Below, one piece after another: positions 1 through 9,635 of a DNA stretch of 64,000 nt. The notes under the pieces are model-generated. The model was not told where the DNA came from. It saw only the letters and a program-made list of their open reading frames with translations, and did not search any database. How positions within the stretch are numbered: the stretch's first letter is position 1; the number at the start of each line of letters is the position of its first letter. Origin of the DNA: Blastocladiella emersonii ATCC 22665 (taxonomy: Eukaryota; Blastocladiomycota; Blastocladiomycetes; Blastocladiales; Blastocladiaceae); assembly GCA_025594325.1 (NCBI GenBank), contig JANHCV010000006.1, positions 620,001-684,000 of the forward strand, written 5' to 3'. A program made the position numbers and the translations under genes.

Positions 1-912
1 TTGGCGGTGGCGGCGGCGGCGGAACGAGTCCCAGCACCGGTGCGACCGGCGCTGCGGGTTTCAAGCTCGCCCCAGTTGCCGCCGCCATCATCCGCTGAAT
101 CTCCTTCTCCTCGCGCCTCCTGGCCCTGCGCTCCTCGTCCGTGGCCGCCGTCGGGTTCGCCGCGCGCTCGGCGTCGCGCAGCTCCTTGGCGCGCTTGACG
201 TGGTGGTGGTCGTAGCTCGACAAATGGTTCTCGAACTCGCCGGCCTTGGCGTACTGCTTGTCACACACGTCGCAGTAGAACTTGCGGCGGACCTCGCGGA
301 CCTCGGCGTCGCGCTCGGCGTCGCGCGCGACGCGCGACTCGCGCCGGCGCCGCTCCTCGTCGGACTCTTTCTCGAGCCGCTCGGCGACGGACAGCGGGCG
401 CACGGCGGCGGTCGCGGCCATGGACAGGTCTTGCTCGAGCTTGCCGAGGCCGAGCGTGCCGATGTGGTCGCTGAACGGGATCGGGTCGACGCGGCCTATG
501 AAGAAGATCAGCGGGCGGTCTCGCGCTAACTCGCGACGAGCGTACCTTTAACGCGGCCGATGCCACTGCCCTCCTTCCACCCGAGCTTCTTGAGCAGCTG
601 GAACCCCGCGTTGCGCTCGCTGATCGGGACGTGCACCGATGCCTTGGCGGGCGCCTCGTCCTCGCCGGCGGCTTTGTTGACCTCGTCGCGCTTGCCGCGC
701 GAGGGAGCGCCGAGGCCGGGGCGCGCGACGTGGTCCTCCTCCTCAAACAGGTTTGTTGTCGTGTCCTCCTCATCATCATCGTGCGCACGGGACTTGAACG
801 GCGAGCGCGGCGACCCCGACCGGGCCGTGGGCGAGCGCGCCGCCGGTTCCCGCGCAGCCGCCACACGCGAGAACGGTGAAGCCGATCGTTCTCTCGTTGG
901 ACTTGATGACAT
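1..912 (-). CDS. G-patch and C2H2-like zinc-finger protein, GPATCH8-like (3' end off window)
   Basis: Two exons are visible: 546-912 and from 495 to beyond base 1. The intron at 496-545 (50 bases) starts GTACGC and ends CATAG. Splicing restores a G-patch domain (key residues GFQLLKKLGWKEGSGIGR, then VDPIP and GTLGLG). A C2H2-type finger follows, with YCDVC and an HLSSYDHHH block as in vertebrate GPATCH8, then a basic coiled stretch and a poly-Pro run that reaches the window edge. The N-terminus is Ser/Arg-rich with an acidic patch, typical of splicing-associated proteins. G-patch proteins usually activate DEAH-box RNA helicases; which helicase this one serves cannot be seen. The start is the ATG at 912, the first in frame before the SR-like stretch. 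The family call is firm; the precise orthologue is less so. Confidence 0.8.
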
Positions 913-1060
913 TGCGTCGAGTGGCAGTCGAGTTCAGAGCGTTACATGGGCGACGTCGCGCGTGTCGGGGAGCGGCGGCCTCGTCAACGCGCTTCCCGCT
1001 CTCATACTTCGAGGCTCAAGCACGATCCCAGGTGTATCACCATCCATCTCTCAAGCTCCG

Positions 1061-1497
1061 TCACGATGATGTCCGCGCGCTCGCGTTGATAGCCGACCCG
1101 ATGCGGTTGTACAGCTGCTGGCGCGTCGTGTCCGGGACCATCTCTATCCTCGCGCGCGCAGGCCGCGACGTGAGTGTCTCTCCCACCCATGAGCAACGAC
1201 GTCGCACGACAACAGACGCATACCCTGAGCAACCGGCAGCACCTGCGCCATGATCGAGTCGACGGTGACACGGTCGATGCCCTCACGGTCAATCACCTCC
1301 TTGATCTTGAGCCGCACCTGGTCCCGCCACCCGCTCTCGGCGAGCTGTTCCCGGAGAAAGTCCTTGACCCTAAGAATCCATTATTGTTGGTGTGAGGCTA
1401 CGTGAGAACCGCAAGAAGTCCATCGCCGCGCGGAGCCGCCGTACTGCTCGCGCTGCCCCGACACGACGAGTTTCTGGTACACGGCTTGGTGGTCCAT
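1061..1497 (-). CDS. ENY2: ENY2/Sus1 transcription and mRNA-export factor
   Basis: A small three-exon gene: exons 1445-1497, 1224-1369 and 1061-1143, introns 1370-1444 (GTACGG...TTAG) and 1144-1223 (GTATGC...ATAG). Spliced, it gives 93 residues, against about 100 for human ENY2. Diagnostic blocks line up along the whole length: YQKLVVSGQREQVKDFL, ESGWRDQV, KEVIDREGIDRVTVD and MVPDTTRQQLYNRI. ENY2/Sus1 is a helical scaffold shared by the SAGA deubiquitinase module and the TREX-2 export complex. All junctions preserve frame and the protein ends at a TGA. The frame at the second acceptor is forced by the GATAG site; a few residues there could differ. No single exon is long enough to stand out alone, so the gene is easily missed. 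Confidence 0.85.
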
Positions 1498-2493
1498 GTC
1501 AGGATGTGTGTTTCAGTGCAGGGAGAGGCGGGACCGCCGCGAGTGCCCTTGACAGAGCGGAGAACCGGCGAGGGAGCGGCGACGCGTGCGTGCGCTCGCT
1601 CGCGCTGCGTCACGCCGGACTTGCAGCGGCTGCCCTGCTGCGCCTAACCGTCGCGCGCCTTGGCCGCGGACCACTCGACGGCCGATATGGATGAAAATTG
1701 CGGCCCTGGCCATCGAGCACAGGCGGGAAGCGCTGGAACGCTCGCAATGTCATTGCCGCCGCCGTCGCCACGGACGCCTTGGCCCGAGGCCCGATCCCAT
1801 CATTAAGTAGCAGCGCGAGTCCAGGTTCTATCAACCACTTGCTGCGCAGTCCCATCAGGCTCGAGCTCCGTGAGTGGGCTAGCGAAGGCGGTTACTTTCA
1901 AGGCGCGGACGCCAGTCGCCTACTGTGTACGCACCTGTACGATCCCACCTTCGAGTCGCTGATGACGACAAAGATCATGATCTGCTGCAGGAGCGTATGT
2001 TCGCCTGCTCCGCAGTCCATCATCACGCTCCAAGGAGGGGGTCAAGGCATATCGTGGATTACGGAACCCGTACAATCGGGAGTTGACACGAGAGAGGCAT
2101 TTAGCAGACATGGTCGCAGTTTCTCCGAATCGCTGGGAAGTGTGAGGTTGCCCGCGAAACGCGTCGATGAAAAGTGTCTCGCAGGGCTTGAGACAGAACG
2201 TGATTTCGCGACGCGTCGATTCACCCCCTGATCTCGGCCACCGCCAAACTACATGTGCGCGCAAGGCCGCCCGAGTGGACAGGATCAATGGCTGTGTACA
2301 TGATGTACATGGCGCTCAAAATCCGGTCTGTTGAACAGGAACCGTTCCAGTCCGTCGACGCGATTTGCTGCCTCTCGCTCCAGGCAGCTGGCAGCGGGGC
2401 TTTTTGTTCCTTGAACAGAGCCGGAGAAAACCATGAAATACATGGGGGCAAAATGGTTCTATTCGCCAAGGATGGGCGGGTGCTATGTCAGAC
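1498..2493. other. Intergenic, no supported gene
   Basis: About 1 kb between the ENY2 start and the 3' end of the first SpoIIIAA-like gene. A 177-codon plus-strand frame (1698-2231) crosses it but has no recognisable motif and irregular codon use, so I do not call it. The start-proximal part presumably carries the ENY2 promoter. Confidence 0.5.
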
Positions 2494-4686
2494 TCAGCCC
2501 ACGATCTCGTCCGACCGCACGTCTTCGTACACCTCGACCGTGCTCTCAAACACCGTCTTGCTCGACCCGGGCACGAGCCGGCGCCGCTCGATCCACGCGC
2601 TCTTGTTGAAGTCGAGCAGGTCGTCGACAAACTCGTTAACGTTGTGCACGATGCGCACCTCGGTGCGGCTCACGAGCTCGACGGCCGCCGTGAACACGGC
2701 GTCGCTCGCGCGCGCCACGAGCTCCTTGCGCCCGCCGAGCTCACGTTCCGCGCGCTCGTCGCCGACCGTCGACGACGTGATCCCGCCGAAAATATCGCGC
2801 AGCTCGCGGTTACGGAGCACCGACGCGAGGGACCCGTGCACCGTGGCAACAATCGCGTGGACGCGAGTCGACACGGACCGCGCCGCGTGGGCCTCGCGGC
2901 CATTACTGATCTCGTCGACCGCGACGACATCGGGCGTGTGGTTCTGCACCGCCTCGAGCATCGACTCGTGCTGGCGCGCGCGCGAGGGGACGTGCATGCG
3001 GCGGCACCGGCGGAGCGACGGGTGCGCGACGTCGCCGGGCCCGCCGACCTCGCCGGACGTGTCGACGATCATGACGTTGCGCCGGCGCCGCGCGAACGAC
3101 GACGAGCTGGTCTTGTCGCCCTCGCTCAGCCGCGCGCAAATGTCGCGCAGCGTGTGCGTCTTGCCGGTCCCGGGTCGCCCGACCACGAGGATCGACTCGC
3201 CGCGCGCGAGGAGGTCGCGCAGGAGGACCGTCGCGAGTCCCGTGTGCGGCGGCGCGGCGCGCCCGATGCGCAGCGTGAGGCCGACGGGCGTAGCGTTGTC
3301 GCGGCCGGCGATCTACGAGATGCGGTGCAGCTGGCCGTCGATCCCGCCGCGGCGGTCCGACGAGAAGGAGCGCGTCTCGTAGATGGCGTCGAGCATCGCG
3401 CGCGTCACGGGGCCGAAGTCGTCGAGGTCGAGGACACCGTCGTGCGCGCGCGCCGCGCTGTCGGCCGCGGCGTCGTCGAGGTCGAGGAACCGCAGGCGCG
3501 GCGGCATGCCAAGATCGAGCGAGATTTCGTCGAGCTCGTCGATCGCGTTGCCCGGCAGCGCCTCGCAGATGCGGTCGTACAGGTCCCGCGGGAGCAGCGC
3601 GAGGAGGTCCTCGACCTCGGCGCGCACGCGTGCGTTGAACGCGGCCTCCTCGGGGTCCTCGTTCTGGGGCGCGGGAGGCGGCGGGACCGCGGCGCTGCGC
3701 CACTGGATGCGGGCCGGGTTCTCGGGGTCGAAGCGCGCGTGCACGGGCACGAGCAGCGGCAGCGGCTTGCGGATCCAGTCGCGGACCTGCGTCGGGTCCA
3801 CGTCGGTCTCGAGCGGGCGCGGGACGGGCGCGTCGAGGAAGCCCTCAGCGGCGACGGCTGCAGCGGCGGGTGGAGGGGCGGGTGCAGGAGCCGCGGTCGA
3901 CGGGTGGAACGGCGCGGGAACAGGAGCCGCGGCGGCGGGAAGGACGGGTGCGGGAGCAAATGCGAAAGGAGCAGGGCCGACCGAGGGAGTCGAGGCCGGA
4001 GTTGGGATCTGGACGGGCGTCTGCTTCGGCCGAGACGCTGCCGGTGGTGCCGGAGCGGAAGGCGCTGCGAGAGGTGCGGAGAGCTGCTCCTTCTTATTGT
4101 TCTTGATCTTCTTCATGAGCTCTTTGAGCGCAGCGGTCGCCGTACTCGGGGTTGGGGTAGTTGCGAGGTCTGCGCTCGGCTCCGCGGCCGGTTGAGCGTA
4201 CACGTTAAGAGGCATCGCCGACAGATTGTTCGGCACAAAGCTGGTGCCGATCGAGCCGTCGTCTCCGAAGAAAAAGTGGGACGGCATCATCTTGACGAGC
4301 TTGCGGACGTTGGGCGGTTCTGGGCGCAGGCGCATCGCCGGATGTGCAAAGCGGTGCTGCAAGTGATCAATCGTGGTGGGCCCGTTCTTCAAGACGAAGA
4401 TAAAAATGTCGACGGCGAGCACGGCGTCGCCCGCGAGCTCGGGCTCGTCGTACAGCGTCGAACGATCCAGGTCGCGCAGCAGGTAGTACGACTTGGGCTT
4501 ACCGGTCAGACGCTGGAGGATGCTCGGGAAAAGCCGGACGAGTCCGTCCAGCCCGCCCATGGCGTGGAAGCAGCGGTGCGGGTTCAGGGCCGGGGTCAGC
4601 AACCCGGCCGCGAGCTGCCGAGTCGGGTAGCGCGCCAGGTAGTCGGCCGTTGCATAGAGTAGTTCCGCCACAGGGCTGTGTTCCAT
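2494..4686 (-). CDS. SpoIIIAA/Ycf45-type P-loop ATPase, copy 1, interrupted by an in-frame TAG
   Basis: One frame of 731 codons runs from the ATG at 4686 to the TGA at 2494 and is broken only by a TAG at 3313-3315 (codon 458). Upstream of the TAG lie a helical N-terminal region, a Pro/Ala-rich linker and a conserved segment ending GGIDGQLHRIS. Downstream the frame resumes with IAGRDN...VGLTLRIGR, Walker A GRPGTGKT (codons 503-510), VDTSGEVGG (541-549) and Walker B VVAVDEI (about 587-593), the order seen in plastid Ycf45 and bacterial SpoIIIAA-like ATPases. In that family the HRIS and IxxR parts form one domain, so the TAG cuts a conserved region. Possible readings are a recent nonsense mutation, readthrough, or an in-frame intron ending at the CTCGTAG. 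An identical TAG exists in the second copy. The biochemical role in a fungus is unknown. Confidence 0.7.
2665..3958. repeat. Duplicated block, copy 1 (pairs with 34608-35901)
   Basis: This segment of the copy-1 ATPase gene repeats at a constant offset of 31,943 bases. Translations of several frames within it (for example 2903-3703 against 34846-35646) are identical, so DNA identity is essentially complete, whereas flanking gene parts are clearly diverged. Homology with scattered differences extends down to about 2500. Confidence 0.9.
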
Positions 4687-4868
4687 GGTGAGTGCGCAAG
4701 TTCGTTGGGAGGGAAGAGAGCGGCGGCCTCCGATGTGCCTGTCACGTCCCCGTTTCAGATCGCGACTTTCATCACGCGACCCACACGGGCGGACGCGTCT
4801 CGAGGAAGTCGCTCGAGGGCCGGCCGCGAGTTCGGCACGCGAATGCAATGATATAACCATGCGAGAGA

Positions 4869-4877
4869 GAGATATAT
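4869..4877 (-). terminator. AT-rich 3' UTR block, candidate poly(A) element
   Basis: A short GATATATTC-type island sits about 20-25 bases past the TAG of the chitin deacetylase gene in otherwise GC-rich DNA. Similar islands follow other genes here. The function is inferred by analogy with UAUAUA efficiency elements of fungi. Confidence 0.4.
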
Positions 4878-4894
4878 TCACGAGGTCGTCGCGG

Positions 4895-6586
4895 CTACGC
4901 CATACCGACCGTCAGCGCGAGAAGGGCCACCAGCGCCGCGACGAGCACGCGAGGCACAGCCTCCGCCGTATCCGCCGCCGCGGACGCGGGCCGCTCGGGC
5001 CCCGTGTTCCCCGTAGTCGGCGGTGTCGTCGGGCCAGCCTTGGCCGCCGACTGCGCGCACGACAAAAAGTATCCGGGCCGCGCGGGGTCGGCGAGCCGGA
5101 GCGTGGTGCACGCGCCGAGCGTGTTGCGGCACGCGCCCGACCCGTTGGGCTCGTCGTTGCCCGTGCAGTCGCACATGCACGACGTCGTGTTGAAGGAGCC
5201 GTACACGCACCCGCCGAGCGGCGGCTGGCACTTGGACCCCGACACGTCTACGAGCGGCGGGACGGGCTCGTCGACGGTCGGCGCGCGTGCGGGGCACGAC
5301 TTGCACGTCGCAAAGTTGACCGTCCCGAACTGGCACGACTGCGTGAGGCCCTCGTCGGCGACGCCGTTGCCGTTGTTGTCGATCCCGTCGCACACCTCGG
5401 GCGTAGCCGGCGACCCGGCGGGCTCCGCGGGACACGCCGAGTCCATGTCCGCGAGCGGGACCGGGTTACGCAGCCACGCGAGCAGCTGCGCGTTGGTCAC
5501 AAAGTGCACTCCGTCCGTGTCCATGATCTCGGCGAGGAACTCGTTGACGACCGTGACGCGGGCCGGGTCGGCGAGCAGGTACGCCGAGTGCAGGTACACG
5601 CCGAACGGCGCGCGGTTGCCCGTGTAGTGCGCCTGGAACCCGGCGCGCAGCATGGCCACGAGCTCGGTCGTGTTGACGGCCGGGTCCATGGACCACGGGA
5701 CGCCGTCTGCCGCGACCAGGTTGTACATGGGGATCTCCCACAGGCCCGGCGCGCGCCATGTCGGGTTCGGGTTGGCCGCCGTCGGCACGGCGCCCGTGCA
5801 GTCGCCCGTCGCGCACGAGATCGGCACACCGTAGTCGAACGTGAACGGCCAGATGGTGCTGGCGCCCGCGTTGTCGAGCGTCATCGAGTTGTCGTAGTCG
5901 AACCCGAGCGCCTTGAGGTTGGTCAGCGACTCGAGCGAGTAGTTGAGGAACGGCGCGCGGAACCCGCGGATCGACGACTGCGGGATCCCGCCGAACGCCT
6001 CGGTCGCCTCGCGCATCGCCGAGATCTCCTTGACCGTCGGGAAGCTGTGGGAGAACGTGTGCCCCGCGATCTCGTGGCCGAGCCCGTGCAGCGTCTGCAG
6101 CGAGTGGTAGTCGGTCCACTGCGCCGACACGTAGTACGTCGCCTTGATCGGGCACCCGTCGGACCCGCGGATCCCGCGCATCGCCTGCAGCGGCAGGTCG
6201 TACACGACCGCGTTGACGGCGTCGTCGATCGTCAGCGTCACAAACTGCGGCACCTCGGACGCCGCGAGCCCGCCGGGCGGCGACGTCGACGCGCACTGGC
6301 AGTTGGGCAGCGTGCACGCCGCCGGGTCGCACATGTACCACAGCGCGATGGTCGACGTGCTGAAGAAGCCGTCGAACGGGTCGCCCGGAGCTCGGCGCGC
6401 CATGGCTGACGTCTTGCCGCGGTGCTCGGCGCCGGGTGCAGCGAGAACTCCGTCGGCGAGGTAGCCAGCGACGTGGATCACGGCCAGGGCGAGCAGCGTC
6501 GTGGCCATGGCCCGCGCGGCGATCTTGCCCGCCGCGAAGCATGATTCGTTGCCCCGAAGTCGGCAAAGGGTGTTCATTTGATACAT
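4895..6586 (-). CDS. Secreted chitin/polysaccharide deacetylase with MopE-like motif and GPI-type tail
   Basis: A single-exon protein of 563 residues from the ATG at 6586. A shorter start at 6508 would place a classic signal peptide (MATTLLALAVIHVAGYLADG) at the very N-terminus and is equally plausible. NodB-fold marks are visible: TIDDA (119-123, motif 1), HTFSH (176-180, metal-binding histidines), RGFRAP (207-212) and an LHSAYLL block (332-338). This is the fungal/insect chitin deacetylase subgroup, which de-N-acetylates chitin at the cell surface. After the catalytic domain comes VCDGIDNNGNGVADEG (about 398-413), matching the MopE-type metal-binding motif, then a Cys-rich segment, a Pro/Thr linker and a hydrophobic end (VLVAALVALLALTVGMA) suited to GPI anchoring. 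It ends with TAG, showing that TAG is used as a normal stop here. Confidence 0.88.
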   Translation of the reverse strand: MYQMNTLCRLRGNESCFAAGKIAARAMATTLLALAVIHVAGYLADGVLAAPGAEHRGKTSAMARRAPGDPFDGFFSTSTIALWYMCDPAACTLPNCQCASTSPPGGLAASEVPQFVTLTIDDAVNAVVYDLPLQAMRGIRGSDGCPIKATYYVSAQWTDYHSLQTLHGLGHEIAGHTFSHSFPTVKEISAMREATEAFGGIPQSSIRGFRAPFLNYSLESLTNLKALGFDYDNSMTLDNAGASTIWPFTFDYGVPISCATGDCTGAVPTAANPNPTWRAPGLWEIPMYNLVAADGVPWSMDPAVNTTELVAMLRAGFQAHYTGNRAPFGVYLHSAYLLADPARVTVVNEFLAEIMDTDGVHFVTNAQLLAWLRNPVPLADMDSACPAEPAGSPATPEVCDGIDNNGNGVADEGLTQSCQFGTVNFATCKSCPARAPTVDEPVPPLVDVSGSKCQPPLGGCVYGSFNTTSCMCDCTGNDEPNGSGACRNTLGACTTLRLADPARPGYFLSCAQSAAKAGPTTPPTTGNTGPERPASAAADTAEAVPRVLVAALVALLALTVGMA

Positions 6587-7256
6587 GGTAGCTCGAGTGG
6601 CGATGAACCGAAGGGAGCGAGCGAGGGGGGTGCTCGCAGTGGATGAGGGGGGAGCGGGCAGCGTCTGGCAGCCCGGGACTTGGACTTGAGTCCAATGCCC
6701 GCCCTCCCTTGACCGCCATGGATCTTGGCTCACTGACTCCAGTTTCCCGATTGCGGCTCCCCGATCGGCAGGTCGCGGTTCTCACGGTGTACGGTCGATC
6801 CGGATCCGGTGCTTGCATTCACACGCCCTGGAATGGACGAGGGCCGCTCGCGGACAGCCGCCGACCCACCCGTCGATTTGCCCGATTGCTGCCCGAATGC
6901 CCTCAAGCAGCTTTTACGTGCGGATATCAGCAGTACACCTGAGTCGCTCAAAGATACTACTGGGACTAGTGGTGCTGCTGAGACGCCTCGGCGCAGCCGC
7001 GTGCGGTGAGGTGAGACGCGACGATCAACCACGTGTGTGGCGCAACGCGTCACCGAAACCACTAGCGGTGACGCTGTCCAGCGAAGCCCGCCTCAAAGAC
7101 CTTCGCGCAGCGTTTCTCATCTCGTCGGATCTCATACATTGCTAACGCAACGTGTCAGATTCAGCAGTTATCGGAGGCCGTCCCGCGGACAAGTTCGCGG
7201 ACTGGAATGATTCAGTACACTCCACAACGCTTTATAACGATCGTAAGTCCGCAAGA
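6587..7256. other. Intergenic, promoter of deacetylase; carries a dispersed motif
   Basis: No coding region is supported. Around 7005-7051 it contains GTGAGGTGAGACGCG and TGTGGCGCAACGCGTC, both of which recur near 38.1 kb. Confidence 0.5.
7036..7051 (+). repeat. Dispersed intergenic motif TGTGGCGCAACGCGTC
   Basis: Exact 16-base match to 38127-38142; a 14-base version occurs at 12691-12704. All copies are outside genes. The core ACGCGT is the MCB-type hexamer bound by MBF in fungi, but binding here is unproven. Confidence 0.45.
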
Positions 7257-9449
7257 TCAGACAATGTTCGTTTCAACGAGTGGTTCAAGCCCCCATTTGC
7301 GCACGTCGTCGTCCCGATGCGCATTGGCCCAGTCGTGCAGCCGCCGCAGGCGCGCATCACAACTCTCTTCACCGCGAGCGGAAGCAGCCTTGAGAGCGTA
7401 CTCAAAGAAGCGGAGGAACAAGACAATTTGGACGGGCTTGTTCTGTCCGAGCTCTTCAAGTTCCTCGGAGGTAAGGTCGAGCGGTCCGTCGCCTGATCGA
7501 ATGAACGCGACCATGGTCGCGTCGTAGGTTTCGGTCTCGGATTTGTTCCTAGCGACCTGCGGGCCGTAGAGATCATCGAGCGCCAGCACATCGAAGATCG
7601 TGAGTCCGAGCCCATTGATGCCGCCTCGCAGCCACGCCTCAGGTCCGAGTCCGCCACGGATCACACCAGATTCTGGGGGAAGCGTAACGTGGGGTGATCG
7701 GTAGTCGAAGATGTGGCCGAGCATGGACAGGTGTGCCGAAAAGAGAATCCTGCGCCAGCCATTTCCAACGTATTCGTGAAGCATGTCGCTGTGCCGGATC
7801 ATGATGCGAGAGTAGTGCTCAGTGAGCCGCGCGGCATTCTCCGCGAGCTCCGCGTCCGTGTACGGGTTGATGCGGAAGATGAAGCTGCCGCGAAAAGGCC
7901 AGGCGTCGGCCGGGTCACGCCGTGCCTCGCCCTCGAGGCGCGCGCACACGAAGCAGTCCTCAAGCAGCGTGTCGTGCGTGAAAACACCGTACACTTGCTG
8001 GCGCACCAGGGGTCGGTGATACGGCAGGACGGGAACCAGGTCCTGTATTGTCTTGACTGCAGGCCACGCGTTGGCCAGAACGTACGAGAAGCGGAGCGTG
8101 TCGAGTATATGCACGTGCACGCGGGTCGGGACCCAGTGGCGGCACATCCACGAGGCAAAGGGCGAGTATGGAATCTCGGTGACTTTGAAATGTCGCGAGA
8201 CCCATTCGTCGAACAAGCGGTGGAATCCACCAGTCATTTCCAACGCGTCGAGGACCTTGGGCAGACCGAAACCACGTAGCAGATGGTCGCAATACGGGAG
8301 GACGCGGGCGAGCAGGACCTCGAATTTACTGCCTCCGGTATTGAGCCGAACAAACTTTTGCGAGTCGAACCGATCGCTTTGCGCGACAAAGGTCCAATGA
8401 TCAGGCGACGACCCTCGCGGCCGCGACACGTAGAGCCGCGAGGCCATGATAAGCAAATCGACAAGCAGAGTGAAGGAAGCAAAGCCCGATGGACCTTGGG
8501 CTCGCGCAGCTTGGGTAACCATGTAGATAAAGCTGAAGGCAGATTGCGGCTCGGATACGGCTAACGCCCGCGACAGGGCGCCCATGACGACGTGCGGGCC
8601 CAGGGGAAGCAGCGCTTCGATCATCGGAGCTGCAATCGCGCCTCCGTCGAGTCGGCCGGCAGCTCTCATATAAGGATCCACTGGTCGAAAACAACAGGCG
8701 AGTGGCGCGGCCTCCATCACGAGTGAATGGTACACCGGGTCGTCTGGATCCGTTTGGGCCTTTAGAAGGCACTCGACGATGCTCCACAAGTTGGGCAGCT
8801 GATGGTCAAGTCCCAGGTACTCGCGATTGTACGGGTGCGCCATGCGGCGGTACCGTATTCCAGCCGTCGAGACACCCGTGGCTCGATCGCGCCAGGCTGA
8901 TAACATGTACGCGAGCGCGTGCGGTGATCCCGACGCGCGGTGTCCAGTGCGCACTTTGGAGGCCGAGAGAAACTTGGCACCAAACTTGTCTCGTGCCGAG
9001 GGCGGTAGCGCAGCAAAGAGAAGCGAACGGTACCCGCCCGCCGTCGCGACGGGCACCTGCCCCTTCGCCCACTCGCGGAGCCACGACCACGGGCGGGGGT
9101 CGCCCACGTCGCTGAGCACGAGTCGGAGAGCAACGTCAAGGAACACGGCGCGCATTTGAGTATTGGAGATCGGTGGACGAGACGCGGCTTTCGCACGGTG
9201 GCGGCCACCTTTCTGACCGTGGTAGACTGGCGCGACGGCATCGAACGCAGCACGGTCAGCTCTGCACAGAGCAATGGTCATTTGCAGCGCTGGAGCAGCG
9301 TGATCCCTCCACAGTGGGCTGGCGAGAACCGCCCGACAGGTTGCGCGGAGGGCGAGCCTGTCCGCGTTCGAGAGACCCGCCGACGCGATCAACTCGATCA
9401 ACTCAAGGGGCATATTCAGCAGCAGGGACATTGTTTCATTAGGTTGCAT
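7257..9449 (-). CDS. F-box-like protein
   Basis: An uninterrupted frame of 730 residues with an N-terminal F-box-like segment (MPLELIELIASAGLSNADRL, then LRATCRAVLASPLW). The remainder is helical and Trp/Leu-rich, lacks LRR or WD periodicity, and resembles no family I can name. F-box proteins are substrate adaptors of SCF ubiquitin ligases, but many fungal expansions have only a degenerate F-box and unknown clients. The start could be the ATG at 9449 or the one six codons later (9431). The frame is intact, unlike the related F-box-like genes at 29.4-34.3 kb. No introns are needed. Confidence 0.7.
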   Translation of the reverse strand: MQPNETMSLLLNMPLELIELIASAGLSNADRLALRATCRAVLASPLWRDHAAPALQMTIALCRADRAAFDAVAPVYHGQKGGRHRAKAASRPPISNTQMRAVFLDVALRLVLSDVGDPRPWSWLREWAKGQVPVATAGGYRSLLFAALPPSARDKFGAKFLSASKVRTGHRASGSPHALAYMLSAWRDRATGVSTAGIRYRRMAHPYNREYLGLDHQLPNLWSIVECLLKAQTDPDDPVYHSLVMEAAPLACCFRPVDPYMRAAGRLDGGAIAAPMIEALLPLGPHVVMGALSRALAVSEPQSAFSFIYMVTQAARAQGPSGFASFTLLVDLLIMASRLYVSRPRGSSPDHWTFVAQSDRFDSQKFVRLNTGGSKFEVLLARVLPYCDHLLRGFGLPKVLDALEMTGGFHRLFDEWVSRHFKVTEIPYSPFASWMCRHWVPTRVHVHILDTLRFSYVLANAWPAVKTIQDLVPVLPYHRPLVRQQVYGVFTHDTLLEDCFVCARLEGEARRDPADAWPFRGSFIFRINPYTDAELAENAARLTEHYSRIMIRHSDMLHEYVGNGWRRILFSAHLSMLGHIFDYRSPHVTLPPESGVIRGGLGPEAWLRGGINGLGLTIFDVLALDDLYGPQVARNKSETETYDATMVAFIRSGDGPLDLTSEELEELGQNKPVQIVLFLRFFEYALKAASARGEESCDARLRRLHDWANAHRDDDVRKWGLEPLVETNIV

Positions 9450-9635
9450 AGCGTTTCCATGTGTGTGCGCTTACGGGAGGGGAGTGGAGGAGGCGCGACA
9501 GCGAAACGCTGACGAAGGCGCTTGCACGCCGCTCACGTGCAAATGAGCTGCGTGTCGTCGTGCATGAGACGCGAGCTTCTCGCGGTGCACGACCCAGTAC
9601 CCGGTTCGCTTGGGCGGTGGCGCGGGCGAGTTGCC

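Noticed and set aside
1698-2231. 177-codon plus-strand frame
   Set aside because: No motif, irregular codon choice, no homology I can recognise; likely chance.
3313-3412. Treating the GTGACG...CTCGTAG segment as a normal constitutive intron
   Set aside because: It would remove the conserved GGIDGQLHRIS part of the family domain, so at most it is an exitron; kept as one of several hypotheses.
2485-4662. 725-codon plus-strand frame (and its twin at 34587-36683)
   Set aside because: Antisense shadow of the Walker-type ATPase genes; Arg/Asp/Val-rich and duplicated only because the real gene is.
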